From the NCBI RefSeq assembly GCF_019823105.1, contig NZ_CP081958.1, positions 2,728,001-2,792,000 on the forward strand: a stretch of 64,000 bases of DNA, read 5' to 3'. The notes beneath the pieces are model-generated. The model was given only the letters and a program-made list of their open reading frames with translations, was not told the origin of the DNA and searched no databases. Shown here piece by piece: positions 16,604 to 25,602 of this stretch. The DNA comes from Halobaculum magnesiiphilum. GTDB taxonomy: Archaea; Halobacteriota; Halobacteria; Halobacteriales; Haloferacaceae. Made by a program: the position numbers and the translations under genes. Position 1 is the stretch's first letter. Each line of letters begins with the position of its first letter.

Positions 16604-17095
16604 ATGGCAACTACGAGTTCGAGCATCGACGCGGTGGACGAGGGGGCGGTCGGTTCGGGCGCGACGGCGGTCGGCGCGTTCGACCGCGTGCTCCTCGCGG
16701 TCGACGGCGACACGGACGAGCGGGTACGGGAGGTGGCGGTCTCGCTGGCGGCCGCACACGGCGCCGAGTTGGACGTGCTGTCGGTGGTACCGCTGGATTC
16801 GTCCGTCGACCACTGGGACATGGTCGTCGAGCGTCGCGAGGACGAGGCGGAGGCGGCGCTCGACGGCGTCGGCGAGGTAGCCGACGCCGCGGGTGTTCCG
16901 GTCTCGAAGCGGCTCCGCTACGGCACGCCTGCCGAGGAGATCGGGCTGTACGCCGACGGCAACGACGTCGACCTCGTCGTCGTCGCCGAACCCGACCGGA
17001 GCGGGTTCAAGCGGCTGTTCTCCCCGTCGAACCTGGCGAGCGACGTTCGGGACGCGACCGCCGTGCCGGTGGTCTCGGTTCCGACGAACGAGTAG
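16604..17095 (+). CDS. Universal stress protein, UspA family
   Basis: A 163-residue UspA-fold protein with an N-terminal extension of about 25 residues before FDRVLLAVDGDTDERVREVA. The core shows the usual strands (LDVLSVVPL, VDLVVVAEPD) but the ATP-binding GxxGxxxxxxxxxGS/T loop is changed to EPDRSGFKRLFSPSNLASDV. It may therefore bind nucleotide weakly or not at all. The final strand ATAVPVVSVP is typical. It follows the KaiC-like gene on the same strand with its own promoter. Confidence 0.85.
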   Translation: MATTSSSIDAVDEGAVGSGATAVGAFDRVLLAVDGDTDERVREVAVSLAAAHGAELDVLSVVPLDSSVDHWDMVVERREDEAEAALDGVGEVADAAGVPVSKRLRYGTPAEEIGLYADGNDVDLVVVAEPDRSGFKRLFSPSNLASDVRDATAVPVVSVPTNE

Positions 17096-17149
17096 TCGGT
17101 CGCCACTGGCGGATCGCCGCGGTCGGTCCGCGGTCGCGGGTCGCGCTGA

Positions 17150-17854
17150 TCAGACCTCGGCCGTCCAGTAGGACACCGACGAGAGCTTCTCCCCGATCGC
17201 GTTGCCGCCGACCGTCCGATCGACCGACCAGAACGGGTCGGCGACGGCGTTGGGAACCTCGCGGTAGAAGCCGTACGGGAACACGAAGTCGTGGTCGGCG
17301 TGGCGGAGCCGCAGGCCGGCGCCGTCGATGAGCCGCTCGACCTCCTCGCGCCCGTACAGCCGCGAGCCCATCGGCAGCGCCCAGTTGTACAGCACGCGGA
17401 ACGAGGAGCCGCGGAACGTGTCGAAGAAGACGACGTCCTTCGAGACGCGGGCCATCTCCGCGAGGAACTTCGCGGGGGTGTCCGCGAGGTGAAAGAAGCG
17501 CATCGCGAACACGGCGTCGAAGTGGTCGTCGGGGAACGGGAGCCGGGCGGCGTCGCCGCGCATGAACTCGACGGTCGACTCCAGCCCCGCCCGGCGCGCC
17601 TTCTCGCGCCCCTGCGCGAGCATCGCGTCGGAGATGTCGAGGCCGACGATGTCGGCGCCGCGCTCGGCGAGCATCACGGTGAACCGGCCGGTGCCGCAGG
17701 CGATCTCCAGCACGCGCTCGTCCTCGACCGGCGCGAGCGCCTCGAGCACGGCGCGCTTCTCGCGGCGGTCGATGAGCCGTCCGCCCTTCGAGAATCGCTT
17801 GTCGTCGTACTCCTCGGCGACCGAGTCGGCCTGGTACCACTCCTGGCCCTTCAC
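17150..17854 (-). CDS. Class I SAM-dependent methyltransferase
   Basis: A 234-residue methyltransferase with motif I RVLEIACGTGRFTVMLAERG, motif II DIVGLDISDAML, and the motif FPDDHFDAVFAMRFFHLADT. The C-terminal half is a lid-like region without a known substrate signature. GTG at 17854 is preferred because GAGGTAGT lies just upstream and a minus-strand TATA CGTTTTACC (17879-17887) lies about 28 nt upstream. The substrate is unknown; overall it resembles UbiE/type-11 methyltransferases. Confidence 0.85.
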   Translation of the reverse strand: MKGQEWYQADSVAEEYDDKRFSKGGRLIDRREKRAVLEALAPVEDERVLEIACGTGRFTVMLAERGADIVGLDISDAMLAQGREKARRAGLESTVEFMRGDAARLPFPDDHFDAVFAMRFFHLADTPAKFLAEMARVSKDVVFFDTFRGSSFRVLYNWALPMGSRLYGREEVERLIDGAGLRLRHADHDFVFPYGFYREVPNAVADPFWSVDRTVGGNAIGEKLSSVSYWTAEV

Positions 17855-17954
17855 ACTACCTCGGGGTCCTCGGGCGAACGGTAAAACGATACTGATAGCC
17901 CCTCGGCCACCCCGCGATCCGCGACCACCTGTCGGTCGGTCGCGGACCCCTCGT

Positions 17955-18347
17955 TCAGCCGCTCGTGACGATCTTCTCGGTCGGGATCCGGACGATGACG
18001 CGCGGGCCGGACTCCTCGCCGTGGTGGGGGTACTCGTCGACGCCGAAGTACCGGTTCGCCAGTTCGTCGATGTGCTCGACGGCACCCTCCTCGGTGAGCT
18101 CCGCCTCCCCCATGACCGACACGTAGCGGTACGGGTCGTCGGGGTCGGTGACCGAGAGCCCGACCTTCGGGTTGTTGCGGACGTTCTTCTCCTTTCGACG
18201 GCCGCGTGCGGTGTTGACGAGCACGTACTCGCGGTCCTCGTGGTCGACCCACACCGGCGTGACCTGCGGCGTGCCGTCGGGCATGACCGTCGAGAGATGG
18301 GCGAACGACTCCGACTCGAAGATGTCGACGTGCGACTCGGGGATCAC
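17955..18347 (-). CDS. PPOX-class pyridoxamine 5'-phosphate oxidase-like flavoprotein
   Basis: A 130-residue split-barrel protein. The pattern IPESHVDIFESESFAHLSTV, MPDGTPQVTPVWVDHEDREY and VNTARGRRKEKNVRNNPKVG is typical of the PPOX-class, F420- or FMN-dependent family, which reduces quinone-like or heme-breakdown compounds. The chosen start is the GTG at 18345-18347, with GGGAGG about 6 nt upstream. A longer form from the ATG at 18428 would add 27 residues not typical of the family. Confidence 0.82.
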   Translation of the reverse strand: MIPESHVDIFESESFAHLSTVMPDGTPQVTPVWVDHEDREYVLVNTARGRRKEKNVRNNPKVGLSVTDPDDPYRYVSVMGEAELTEEGAVEHIDELANRYFGVDEYPHHGEESGPRVIVRIPTEKIVTSG

Positions 18348-18534
18348 GTGCCTCCCTCGCACGCGGACAACTTGGTCGTTGGCGTCGACGAGGTGGTCGC
18401 TTGGGTCGACGAGGGATCGGGGCGCCAACGTGGAGCAATCACGGCACCGACACGATGGCGCCGACGCACCGCAGATCGCCCGACACCGTTTGGGTCACGT
18501 CGCGATCGGCGCAGCTCGCGGCCCGATAATATGC

Positions 18535-18549
18535 GTATAAGGGATATAC
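18535..18549. promoter_or_regulatory. Inverted repeat upstream of the winged-helix gene
   Basis: GTATAAGGGATATAC has GTATA/TATAC arms around 5 nt and lies about 25-40 nt upstream of a TATA-like ACCTTTACC (18574-18582). It is a candidate autoregulatory operator for the gene starting at 18607. Confidence 0.4.
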
Positions 18550-18606
18550 ACGAGTTGGACTTGTATTGAGGCAACCTTTACCACCACCCTCGGACTTCGC
18601 TGGAGT

Positions 18607-18879
18607 ATGAGCACCAGTACCGCGGACCCGGACGCCGCAGACGCGCTCACCGACACAGAATATCGCGACCTCCTCAGCGACCTGCCGCCGAGCGCGAAGC
18701 TCGTCGCCAAGGTTCTCGAGGGCGACGCGCCGCTCTCGCAGGGCCAGCTGGCCGAGGAGTCGCTGCTGCCCGACCGCACCGTGCGCTACGCGCTCAATCG
18801 GCTGGAGGAGCAGGGGCTCGTCGGCTCGCGCTACTCCTTCAAGGACGCGCGCAAGCAGGTCTACTACCTGAACCGGTAG
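18607..18879 (+). CDS. Winged-helix transcriptional regulator (MarR/TrmB-like)
   Basis: A 90-residue DNA-binding protein: LPPSAKLVAKVLEGDAPLS leads to the recognition helix region LAEESLLPDRTVRYALNRLE and a wing GSRYSFKDARKQVYYLNR. It is a clear paralog of the winged-helix protein encoded at 41202-41468 beside PAN; both share the blocks PPSAKLVAKVLE, RTVRYAL and DARK. Its own TATA (18574-18582) lies 28 nt upstream. Targets are unknown. Confidence 0.85.
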   Translation: MSTSTADPDAADALTDTEYRDLLSDLPPSAKLVAKVLEGDAPLSQGQLAEESLLPDRTVRYALNRLEEQGLVGSRYSFKDARKQVYYLNR

Positions 18880-19002
18880 ACGATCGACCGGCGCGGCGAC
18901 GCCGACGGGTCGTCGTTCGACGCCGTCGCCGACGGCGGTGCGTTCGGCCCGGAACCCGATCTGAATCCCCCCTTTTAAGTCCACGACTTCCTACAATCGG
19001 CT

Positions 19003-19917
19003 ATGGAGCTCTCGGTGGTCGTCCCGACGCTCAACGGTCGGGACAGGCTGGCGGCCAGCCTCGACGCGCTGGCGGCCGTCGCGCCTGACGCGGAGGTGAT
19101 CGTCGTGAACGGTCCCTCCGCCGACGGGACGACCGGGATGGTGCGCGACCGCGACGACGTGGACGTCCTCGTCGAGATCGCGGCGCGCAACGTGAACGTC
19201 GCCCGCAACGCGGGGCTGGAGGTCGCCGACGGGGACGCGGTCGCCTTCCTCGGCTACGACCACGAGGTGGAGCCCGGCTGGCGCGAGGGCGTCGCCGACG
19301 CGTTCGCCGAGGGCGCGTCGGTCGTCACCGGGCCGCTGCGTCGGACAGTGCGCGGCGGCGCGACCAGCGACGGGCTGGAAAGACGCCGCATCGGCGACCG
19401 GGAGGTGTCGTACTTCAACGGCCGAAACGTCGTCTTCGCGCGCCCCGTGCTGGATGATCTGGACGGGTTCGACGAGTACCTCGAGACCGGCGGCGCCCGC
19501 GACGCCGCCCACCGTCTCGCCGGGATGGGCGTGGACGTGACCTGGAGCGGCGACGCCGCGGCCCGGCGGCGCACGGAGGCGACCGACGGCGGGATCGAGC
19601 GCCGCGACCTCGGGTGGAAGTACCGGGCGCTCGCGTACCGGCTCGCGAAGAACTACGGGATCCGCCCGACGGTCGTTCGCCGGACGATCAGCCACGCCGT
19701 CGGCGACGCCGTGGGCGCGATGCGCGACGTCTTCGGCGGCGAGGCGACCCCGACCTCGTGGGCGCGGAACGGACGCGACGTGGTCGTGGGGATCTCCCGG
19801 GGGGCGTCCGACGGGCTCGTCGCTCGCGCGCGGGACCGCTCGCCGAAGCGGAACCCGAACGGCGTCACCGTTCGGGCCGACCGGGCCGTCGCCCGGTACG
19901 ACCGACGAACCGAGTAA
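19003..19917 (+). CDS. Family 2 glycosyltransferase
   Basis: The 304-residue protein begins MELSVVVPTLNGRDRLAASL, the nucleotide-sugar-binding start of GT-A family 2 enzymes. A DXD-like motif is not classical: AFLGYDHEVEPGW occupies the position. The middle contains YFNGRNVVFARPVLDDLDGF and DEYLETGGARDAAHRLAGMG, a typical acceptor segment with the ED-like pair altered. There is no transmembrane anchor. A TATA-like CTTTTAAG (18972-18979) sits 28 nt before the ATG. The acceptor is unknown. Confidence 0.85.
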   Translation: MELSVVVPTLNGRDRLAASLDALAAVAPDAEVIVVNGPSADGTTGMVRDRDDVDVLVEIAARNVNVARNAGLEVADGDAVAFLGYDHEVEPGWREGVADAFAEGASVVTGPLRRTVRGGATSDGLERRRIGDREVSYFNGRNVVFARPVLDDLDGFDEYLETGGARDAAHRLAGMGVDVTWSGDAAARRRTEATDGGIERRDLGWKYRALAYRLAKNYGIRPTVVRRTISHAVGDAVGAMRDVFGGEATPTSWARNGRDVVVGISRGASDGLVARARDRSPKRNPNGVTVRADRAVARYDRRTE

Positions 19918-19972
19918 CGGACGGTTCCCGTAACCGACGATATCGGGGGCAAAACGGGGATCAGCGGACGGC

Positions 19973-20806
19973 TCAGGCGTCGGCGCCGGGCGCCAGTGCC
20001 TCGATGACGCGCGCGGCGTTCTTCGAGAGCGCGCGATCGAGGAGGTCCTCTGGCACGTCGAGCGTGAGCACCTCCATCACGCCCACGTCGGGGTGGGTGT
20101 CGGGCGCGCCCGAGCCGAACAGCACGCGGTCGGGGTGTTCGAGGAGGCCGCGTTCGAGCACGTCCCGGAATCGGACGAACGCGGTGTCGAGATAGAGGTC
20201 GTCGTGGGAGTCCAACAGCTCCAGCGCCTCGTCCATCAGCGTCCGGTCGAGGGGGTAGCCGCCGAACGACGAGAGGATCGTCGGGAAGTCGTACGACAGC
20301 ACCGTGTCGGCGACTGCGCGGGGCGGATACCCGCGCCCGGCGTGGACGAGCACCGGTTCGCCGGCGGCCTCGATCTGTTCGAGCGTCGCCTCCGTGGGGA
20401 GGCCGTCGTTCACCGGGTCGAGCACGAAGCCGTGGAGGCGGCTGTCGTAGGCGTACTGCTCTACGTCCCCGGGGTCGGTGTGGTGGTCCTCGGGGGCCGC
20501 CGCGAGGTTGCGCAGCCGGGAGACGGGCGAGTCGCCGGGGTCGCGCGGGCCGTTCAGCCGGGCCATCGCGCGGAACGGCCGGTCGACCGAGAGCCGCGCG
20601 ACCGCGTTGTTCGCGCGGAGGTACCCCTCACCCGCGGGACGCGGCCCCGGCGCGACGGCCGACTGCACGACGCCGGCCTGGTGCATCTCGCGTTGGAGCC
20701 GTTCGGGAGTGATGTCGCGCCCGCGTGAGGCGACGACCGCGCCGTCGTCCGGGTCGAGGCGGGCGTGCACGTCGACCACGCGGAACCCGTGCTCCAACTC
20801 CAGCAT
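19973..20806 (-). CDS. Amidohydrolase-family protein
   Basis: A 277-residue TIM-barrel protein of the amidohydrolase-2 type: the N-terminal VVDVHARLDPDD replaces the usual metal-binding HxH by HAR, VLVHAGRGYPPRAV supplies the strand-5/6 His, and the C-terminal VLFGSGAPDTHPDVGVMEVL holds the final Asp. YDFPTILSSFGGYPL also matches the family. Because the first HxH is incomplete, metal binding and activity are uncertain. The ATG start overlies a weak upstream AT tract (20831-20839). Confidence 0.78.
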   Translation of the reverse strand: MLELEHGFRVVDVHARLDPDDGAVVASRGRDITPERLQREMHQAGVVQSAVAPGPRPAGEGYLRANNAVARLSVDRPFRAMARLNGPRDPGDSPVSRLRNLAAAPEDHHTDPGDVEQYAYDSRLHGFVLDPVNDGLPTEATLEQIEAAGEPVLVHAGRGYPPRAVADTVLSYDFPTILSSFGGYPLDRTLMDEALELLDSHDDLYLDTAFVRFRDVLERGLLEHPDRVLFGSGAPDTHPDVGVMEVLTLDVPEDLLDRALSKNAARVIEALAPGADA

Positions 20807-21007
20807 CTATCACCCCCCAACGACGCGCTCGACTTGAGTGTTGCAGTCTCCGGGCGCCGGTCGAGATCCCGGAGGCGTCGGCGCTCCGCCGACCGATCCG
20901 CCGGCGACGCTGACGAGCGCTATCACGCCGCAGTCGTGTAGTTTCCGACCGGAACAGCTACGATAACTTCATATAGAACCACAACCATTCTACTCGTTGA
21001 TCACTCC

Positions 21008-22576
21008 ATGAGCTACATGCAGCAACCCCTCTACGTCCTGGCGGAGTCGACCCAGCGAACCAGCGGCGCCGACGCGCGCCGGTCGAACGTCGCCGCGGGT
21101 CGAGCCGTCGCCAACGCGGTCCGAACGACGCTCGGACCTCGCGGCATGGACAAGATGCTCGTCGACTCCTCGGGCGGCGTGGTCGTCACGAACGACGGCG
21201 CGACGATCCTGAAGGAGATGGACATCGAGCACCCCGCCGCCCAGATGCTCGTCGAGGTCGCCGAGTCCCAGGAGGCGGAGGTCGGCGACGGCACGACGAC
21301 GGCGGCGGTGCTGGCGGGCGAGCTGCTCGCACGCGCCGAGGACCTCCTCGACGACGACGTCCACGCGACGGCCGTGGTCGAGGGGTACCACGAGGCGCTG
21401 CGGCTCGCGCTCGACGCCGTCGACGGCATGCTGATCGACGGCGAGGTCGACCGCGAGGCGCTCGTGACGGTCGCCGAGTCCGCCATGACCGGCAAGGGAA
21501 CCGGCGACATCGCGACCGGCGTCCTCGCGGCCATCGTCGTCGACGCCGTCCTCCAGGTGGCCGACGACGACCGCCGCGTCGACCGCGACGACATCCGCGT
21601 GTTCACCCACACGGGCGCCTCCGCGGCCGCGACGGAGCTCGTCCGCGGCGTCGTCTTCGAGGAGGAGCCCGCCAACGACAACATGCCCCGGAGCGTCGAG
21701 GACGCGACCGTCGCGGTGCTGGACACGAAACTCGACGTCCGCTCGGGCGAGGTCGACACCGAGTACACGATCACCTCCGTCGACCAGCTCGACGCCGCGC
21801 TCTCGGCGGAGGACGCCGAGCGTCGCGCCATCGCCGAGACCCTCTCGGCGGCCGGCGTCGACGTGGTGTTCTGCTCGAAGAAGATCTCCGACCCCGTCGC
21901 CGCGTACCTCGCTGACGCGGGCATCCTCGCGTTCTCGAACGTGAAGGCGTCGGAGGCGCGCGCGTTCGCCCGCTCGACCGGCGCGCGCCGCCTCGGGACC
22001 ATCGACGACATCGAGGCGAGCGACCTCGGCACCGCCGCGTCCGTCCGCGTCGAGCGCCACGGCGGCGACGACGTCGCCTTCCTCGAGGGGAGCGACGACT
22101 CCCGCACCGTGACGCTGTACGTGCGCGGCTCGACCGACCACGTGGTCGACGAGACCGAGCGCGCGATCGACGACGCCCTCGGCGTGACGGTCGCCGCCTA
22201 CGAGGACGGCGAGATCGTCCCCGGCGCCGGCGCCGTCGAGGTCGCGATCGCCGACCGGCTCCGCTCGGGCGCCAACGCGGTCACCGGCCGCAAGGCGCTG
22301 GCGGTCGAGGCGTTCGCCGACGCCGTCGACGCGATCCCGCGCACCCTCGCGGAGAACGCCGGGCTCGACCCCATCGACGCGCTGGTCGACCTCCGCGCGC
22401 GCCACGACAGCGAGGGCGTCGCCGGCATCGTGATCGACGGGCCGTCCGTCGCGATCACCGACCCCCGCGAGGACCACGTCGTCGACCCCGCGGCCGTCAA
22501 GCGCGAGGCGCTCGAGTCCGCCACCGAGGCGGCGACGATGATCCTCCGCATCGACGACGTGATCGCGGCGAACTGA
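21008..22576 (+). CDS. cct3: Thermosome (group II chaperonin) subunit lacking the GGM tail
   Basis: An ATP-driven protein-folding chaperonin subunit of 522 residues. It carries [34 protein letters not shown] and [17 protein letters not shown] in the equatorial ATP site and [15 protein letters not shown] near the C-terminus. It ends at [11 protein letters not shown], with no Gly/Met-rich tail. The short length and missing tail resemble Haloferax Cct3 rather than Cct1 or Cct2, so the symbol is by analogy. AT-rich CTTCATATAGAA (20968-20979) is the likely TATA in a 200-bp promoter region where a heat-shock element might lie. Confidence 0.92.
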   Translation: MSYMQQPLYVLAESTQRTSGADARRSNVAAGRAVANAVRTTLGPRGMDKMLVDSSGGVVVTNDGATILKEMDIEHPAAQMLVEVAESQEAEVGDGTTTAAVLAGELLARAEDLLDDDVHATAVVEGYHEALRLALDAVDGMLIDGEVDREALVTVAESAMTGKGTGDIATGVLAAIVVDAVLQVADDDRRVDRDDIRVFTHTGASAAATELVRGVVFEEEPANDNMPRSVEDATVAVLDTKLDVRSGEVDTEYTITSVDQLDAALSAEDAERRAIAETLSAAGVDVVFCSKKISDPVAAYLADAGILAFSNVKASEARAFARSTGARRLGTIDDIEASDLGTAASVRVERHGGDDVAFLEGSDDSRTVTLYVRGSTDHVVDETERAIDDALGVTVAAYEDGEIVPGAGAVEVAIADRLRSGANAVTGRKALAVEAFADAVDAIPRTLAENAGLDPIDALVDLRARHDSEGVAGIVIDGPSVAITDPREDHVVDPAAVKREALESATEAATMILRIDDVIAAN

Positions 22577-22602
22577 GGGGGCGACCGCCCCGCGGTCGAC
22601 TC

Positions 22603-22674
22603 CCGGAATCCCCCGGTACTCCGGAATCCCCCGGTACTCCGGAACCCCCCGGTACTCCGGAACCCCCCGGTACT
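22603..22674 (+). repeat. Four tandem copies of an 18-bp repeat
   Basis: The unit ccggaatcccccggtact (copies 3 and 4 have ccggaaccccccggtact) occurs four times in full, with a partial fifth copy to 22682. It lies between the chaperonin stop and the permease promoter (agtttagttt at 22715-22724). Near-identity suggests recent slippage. Confidence 0.9.
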
Positions 22675-22745
22675 CCGGAACCTCTCGTTCCTTCGCTCCG
22701 GGATCGGCCGTGCGAGTTTAGTTTTCGACGCGACCACCGTTCCCC

Positions 22746-24101
22746 GTGAGCGACGACGGATCGTTCGGCGTCGTCGAGGGGGTGTCGATGGCGCTTGGCG
22801 GCATGATCGGCGGGGGGATCTACGCCGTCCTCGGCGTGGTGACCACGATCGCGGGGGCGACGACGTGGGCCGCGTTCGTGCTCGCGGGGGTCGTCGCGCT
22901 GTGTGCGGGCTACTCCTACACCGTCCTCAACGCGATCGCCGACCAGAACGGCGGGTCGGTGACGTTCGTCCAGTGTTTCACCGGCAACACCACGCTCGCG
23001 GGGATGACGGGCTGGACGCTGCTGTTCGGCTACGTCGGCTCGATGGCGATGTACGCGTTCGCGTTCGGCGAGTTCGCCGTCGCGCTTCCGGCGGTCCCAG
23101 AGTCGGCGTTCGGGGTCCCGCTTCGCCCGGTCGTGTCCGTGGCCGCGGTGGCGGGGTTCACGGGACTGATCCTGCTCGGGTCGCGCGTAACCGGGCAGGC
23201 CGAGAACGTCCTCGTCGGGGCGAAGGTCGCCATCCTCGTCGCCTTCGGCGTCGGCGGGATCGCCTACGTCTACCTCGTCTCGCCCGACCCCGCCGAGTAC
23301 GGGGTCGCCGGGGTGGCGTCGTTCGGCCCGATCATGGCCGCGGGCGTCTCGTTCGTCGCGTTCCAGGGGTGGCAGCTCCTCTTCTACGACCAGGAGAACA
23401 TGAGCGACCCCGTCGGGACGACCCGGCGGGCCGTACTCATCTCGATCCCCGCCGCGGTGCTGGTGTACGTGCTCGTCGCCGTCGCCACGTACAACCTCGC
23501 GCCGGAGGCGCTCCGGAGCCATCCGCACACCGCGTTGACGGATGCCGCCGCGCGGATCGCGGGCGTCGTCGGCCCGGCGGAGGTCGGCGCGGTCGTCATG
23601 TCGCTGTCGGCGCTGTTCTCGACCGGGAGCGCGATCAACGCGACGCTGTTCTCGGCGGGCCACTTCGCGAAGGGGCTGCTCTCGAAGGACCTGCTCCCCG
23701 ACCGCGTCGGCGACGCGAGCGCCGACGGCGTCCCCGAGCGGACGCTGCTGGCGCTGGGTGCGATCACGGCCGCCCTCACCTCGGTCGGGACCCTGGGCGC
23801 GATCACGAACTTCGCGTCGATCGCGTTCATCGTCGTGTTCGCCGCGATGAGCGCGCTCGCGTTCCGCCACCGCGACGGCGACGCGGTCAACCCCGTGCCG
23901 CCGGCGGTCGGCGCCGTCGGCGCCGGCGCGTTCCTCCCCCTGATGACGTGGCACCTCTACACGACCCGGCCGAGCACCTTCTACACGGTCGTCGCGCTGG
24001 CGGCGTTCGTCGTCGCCGTCGAGCTGCTGTACTTCGAGCGGGAGACGCTCGCCGAGGAGATCGAACCGGTCGAGGAGATCCTCGACGACGTGGGCGGATG
24101 A
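22746..24101 (+). CDS. APC-superfamily amino acid permease
   Basis: A 451-residue integral membrane transporter with about 12 hydrophobic segments. The first segment contains GVSMALGGMIGGGIYAVLG, the helix-1 signature that forms the substrate site in APC transporters. Later helices include FVAFQGWQLLFYDQENM (helix 6 region). The acidic C-terminal tail (EEIEPVEEILDDVGG) is cytosolic. Start GTG 22746 is 28 nt after the TATA-like tract. The substrate, probably an amino acid, is not determined. Confidence 0.9.
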   Translation: MSDDGSFGVVEGVSMALGGMIGGGIYAVLGVVTTIAGATTWAAFVLAGVVALCAGYSYTVLNAIADQNGGSVTFVQCFTGNTTLAGMTGWTLLFGYVGSMAMYAFAFGEFAVALPAVPESAFGVPLRPVVSVAAVAGFTGLILLGSRVTGQAENVLVGAKVAILVAFGVGGIAYVYLVSPDPAEYGVAGVASFGPIMAAGVSFVAFQGWQLLFYDQENMSDPVGTTRRAVLISIPAAVLVYVLVAVATYNLAPEALRSHPHTALTDAAARIAGVVGPAEVGAVVMSLSALFSTGSAINATLFSAGHFAKGLLSKDLLPDRVGDASADGVPERTLLALGAITAALTSVGTLGAITNFASIAFIVVFAAMSALAFRHRDGDAVNPVPPAVGAVGAGAFLPLMTWHLYTTRPSTFYTVVALAAFVVAVELLYFERETLAEEIEPVEEILDDVGG

Positions 24102-24150
24102 GCACGAACTGCACGGGCGGACGGGGACCGGTGTGGAGCCGGCGTGCCGC

Positions 24151-24783
24151 TCACAGCGACGGCAGCGACCATCCGCGCCGAACCGCGAGCACCCGGAGCG
24201 CGAACACGCCGACCGCGACCCCGAGCGTCGCGGTCGCCCCGCGGACGCCGACCGCGCCGGCGACGACGTAGGCGACGCCGCCGCACAGCGCGGGCGTCGC
24301 GTAGAAGTCCTCCCGGAGGACGACCGGCACCCGCGCGAGCAACAGGTCCGACAGCGACCCCCCGCCGACGCCGGTGAGCGTTGCCGTGACGACGACGCCG
24401 AACGCCGACAGTCCCGCGTCCGCGCCGACGGCCGCGCCGGAGGCAGCGAAGGCGGCGAGCCCGACGGCGTCGGCGACGAGGAACGCCGGATGGTCGCGGA
24501 CGCGACCCGCCCCGCCGGACAGCGCCCACGCGACGAGGAGGCCGACGCCGACGCCCGCGAGCACGACGAGCACGTCGCCGGTCGAGCGCAGCGCGGCGGG
24601 GACGCGCCCGACGAGCACGTCGCGGACGGTGCCGCCGCCGAGCGCGGTGAGCACGCCGAGCGTGGCGACGCCGAAGGGGTCGAGTTCCGCGTCGGCGCCC
24701 TTGAGCGACCCCGCGACGGCGAACGCCAGCAGGCCGACGAGGTTCATCGCGGTTACCGCGGCGGCGGCGGAGACGACGCCCAC
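24151..24783 (-). CDS. TRIC-type cation channel family protein (UPF0126/YadS-like)
   Basis: A 210-residue protein with about seven hydrophobic segments arranged as two similar halves, each with a Gly-rich turn: LTALGGGTVRDVLVGRVP and LTGVGGGSLSDLLLARVP. This is the hallmark of bacterial and archaeal TRIC-like channels, which conduct K+ or other monovalent cations. GTG at 24783 is 2 nt downstream of the SAM hydrolase stop, so the two are co-transcribed. An internal ATG (MNLVGLLAF) is an alternative start. Confidence 0.85.
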   Translation of the reverse strand: MGVVSAAAAVTAMNLVGLLAFAVAGSLKGADAELDPFGVATLGVLTALGGGTVRDVLVGRVPAALRSTGDVLVVLAGVGVGLLVAWALSGGAGRVRDHPAFLVADAVGLAAFAASGAAVGADAGLSAFGVVVTATLTGVGGGSLSDLLLARVPVVLREDFYATPALCGGVAYVVAGAVGVRGATATLGVAVGVFALRVLAVRRGWSLPSL

Positions 24784-24785
24784 GG

Positions 24786-25595
24786 TCAGGCCGTCGGCAC
24801 CGTCGCCGCGAGCGCCTCCTCGAACGAGAGGGTCACGGCCCGGCCCGGCGCCAGGTCGAACGCCTCGTCGCCGCGCCCCTGGTTCGCGTCGCACTCCACG
24901 TAGCCGTGGCTGCCGACGGTGACCAGCGGGTCGTGTTTGTTCACGTCGGCGAACGTCTCGACGACCGGCACCTCGCGGACGCCCGCGGCAGTCTCGACGG
25001 CGATCGTCTCGCCGACGCGCCCGTCGAGGAACGAGCCGGGGACGTTGGTGATCGCGTTACCGAAGTCGTCGACGACGAGCACCTCGCCGGCGGCCGTCTC
25101 CGCCTCGACCCACGCCCTCGGGATCTCGAAATCGTCGTAGTCGTCGACCCGACGGAAGCCGTCGAGGGACCCGATCGCGTCGACGCCGGCCTCGTGGACG
25201 CGGGCGGCCGCGGGGGCGAACACGTCGCGGCCGTGGAAGGTGCTGGACCGGGGGTCGGCCTCGTCGACAGCGTAGACTTCCACGTCGTCCTCCTCGCCCG
25301 CCAGCTCCCTCGCGGGCGGAAGGAGACAGCCGTTGTCGGGGCCGACGAGGGCGTGATCGCCCGCGCGGACGCAGATCGCCGCGCGGTCGGTGCCGACGCC
25401 GGGGTCGACGACGACGAGGTGGACGCCCGGCGGGAACTCGGGGAGGACGAAGCGCAGCCAGAAGGCGGCCGCGCGGGGGTCGCCCTGGGGGAGGTCGTGG
25501 GCCACGTCCACGAGGTCGGTGACGCCGCGCGAGCGGAGGACGCCCTTCATCGCGGCGGGGTACGGCGAGCCGAAGTCGGAGGCGAGCGTCAACAT
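24786..25595 (-). CDS. SAM hydrolase (S-adenosyl-L-methionine hydroxide adenosyltransferase, DUF62)
   Basis: The protein splits SAM to adenosine and methionine. The 269-residue chain has the family motifs in order: LASDFGSPYPAAMKG, VAHDLPQGDPRAAAFWL, VHLVVVDPGVGTDR, VGPDNGCLLPPA, SSTFHGRDVFAPAAA and VVDDFGNAITNVPG. It lies 7 nt downstream of the NMN adenylyltransferase gene and directly before the TRIC-type gene, forming a three-gene operon. The physiological role of this family in archaea is poorly defined; removal of excess or racemised SAM has been suggested for relatives. Confidence 0.92.
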   Translation of the reverse strand: MLTLASDFGSPYPAAMKGVLRSRGVTDLVDVAHDLPQGDPRAAAFWLRFVLPEFPPGVHLVVVDPGVGTDRAAICVRAGDHALVGPDNGCLLPPARELAGEEDDVEVYAVDEADPRSSTFHGRDVFAPAAARVHEAGVDAIGSLDGFRRVDDYDDFEIPRAWVEAETAAGEVLVVDDFGNAITNVPGSFLDGRVGETIAVETAAGVREVPVVETFADVNKHDPLVTVGSHGYVECDANQGRGDEAFDLAPGRAVTLSFEEALAATVPTA

Positions 25596-25602
25596 CGGGG
25601 GA

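Noticed and set aside
22497-23954. A minus-strand ORF containing repeats of GSGVPG type
   Set aside because: It is the antisense reading of the 18-bp tandem repeats and of the permease gene, with no domain support.
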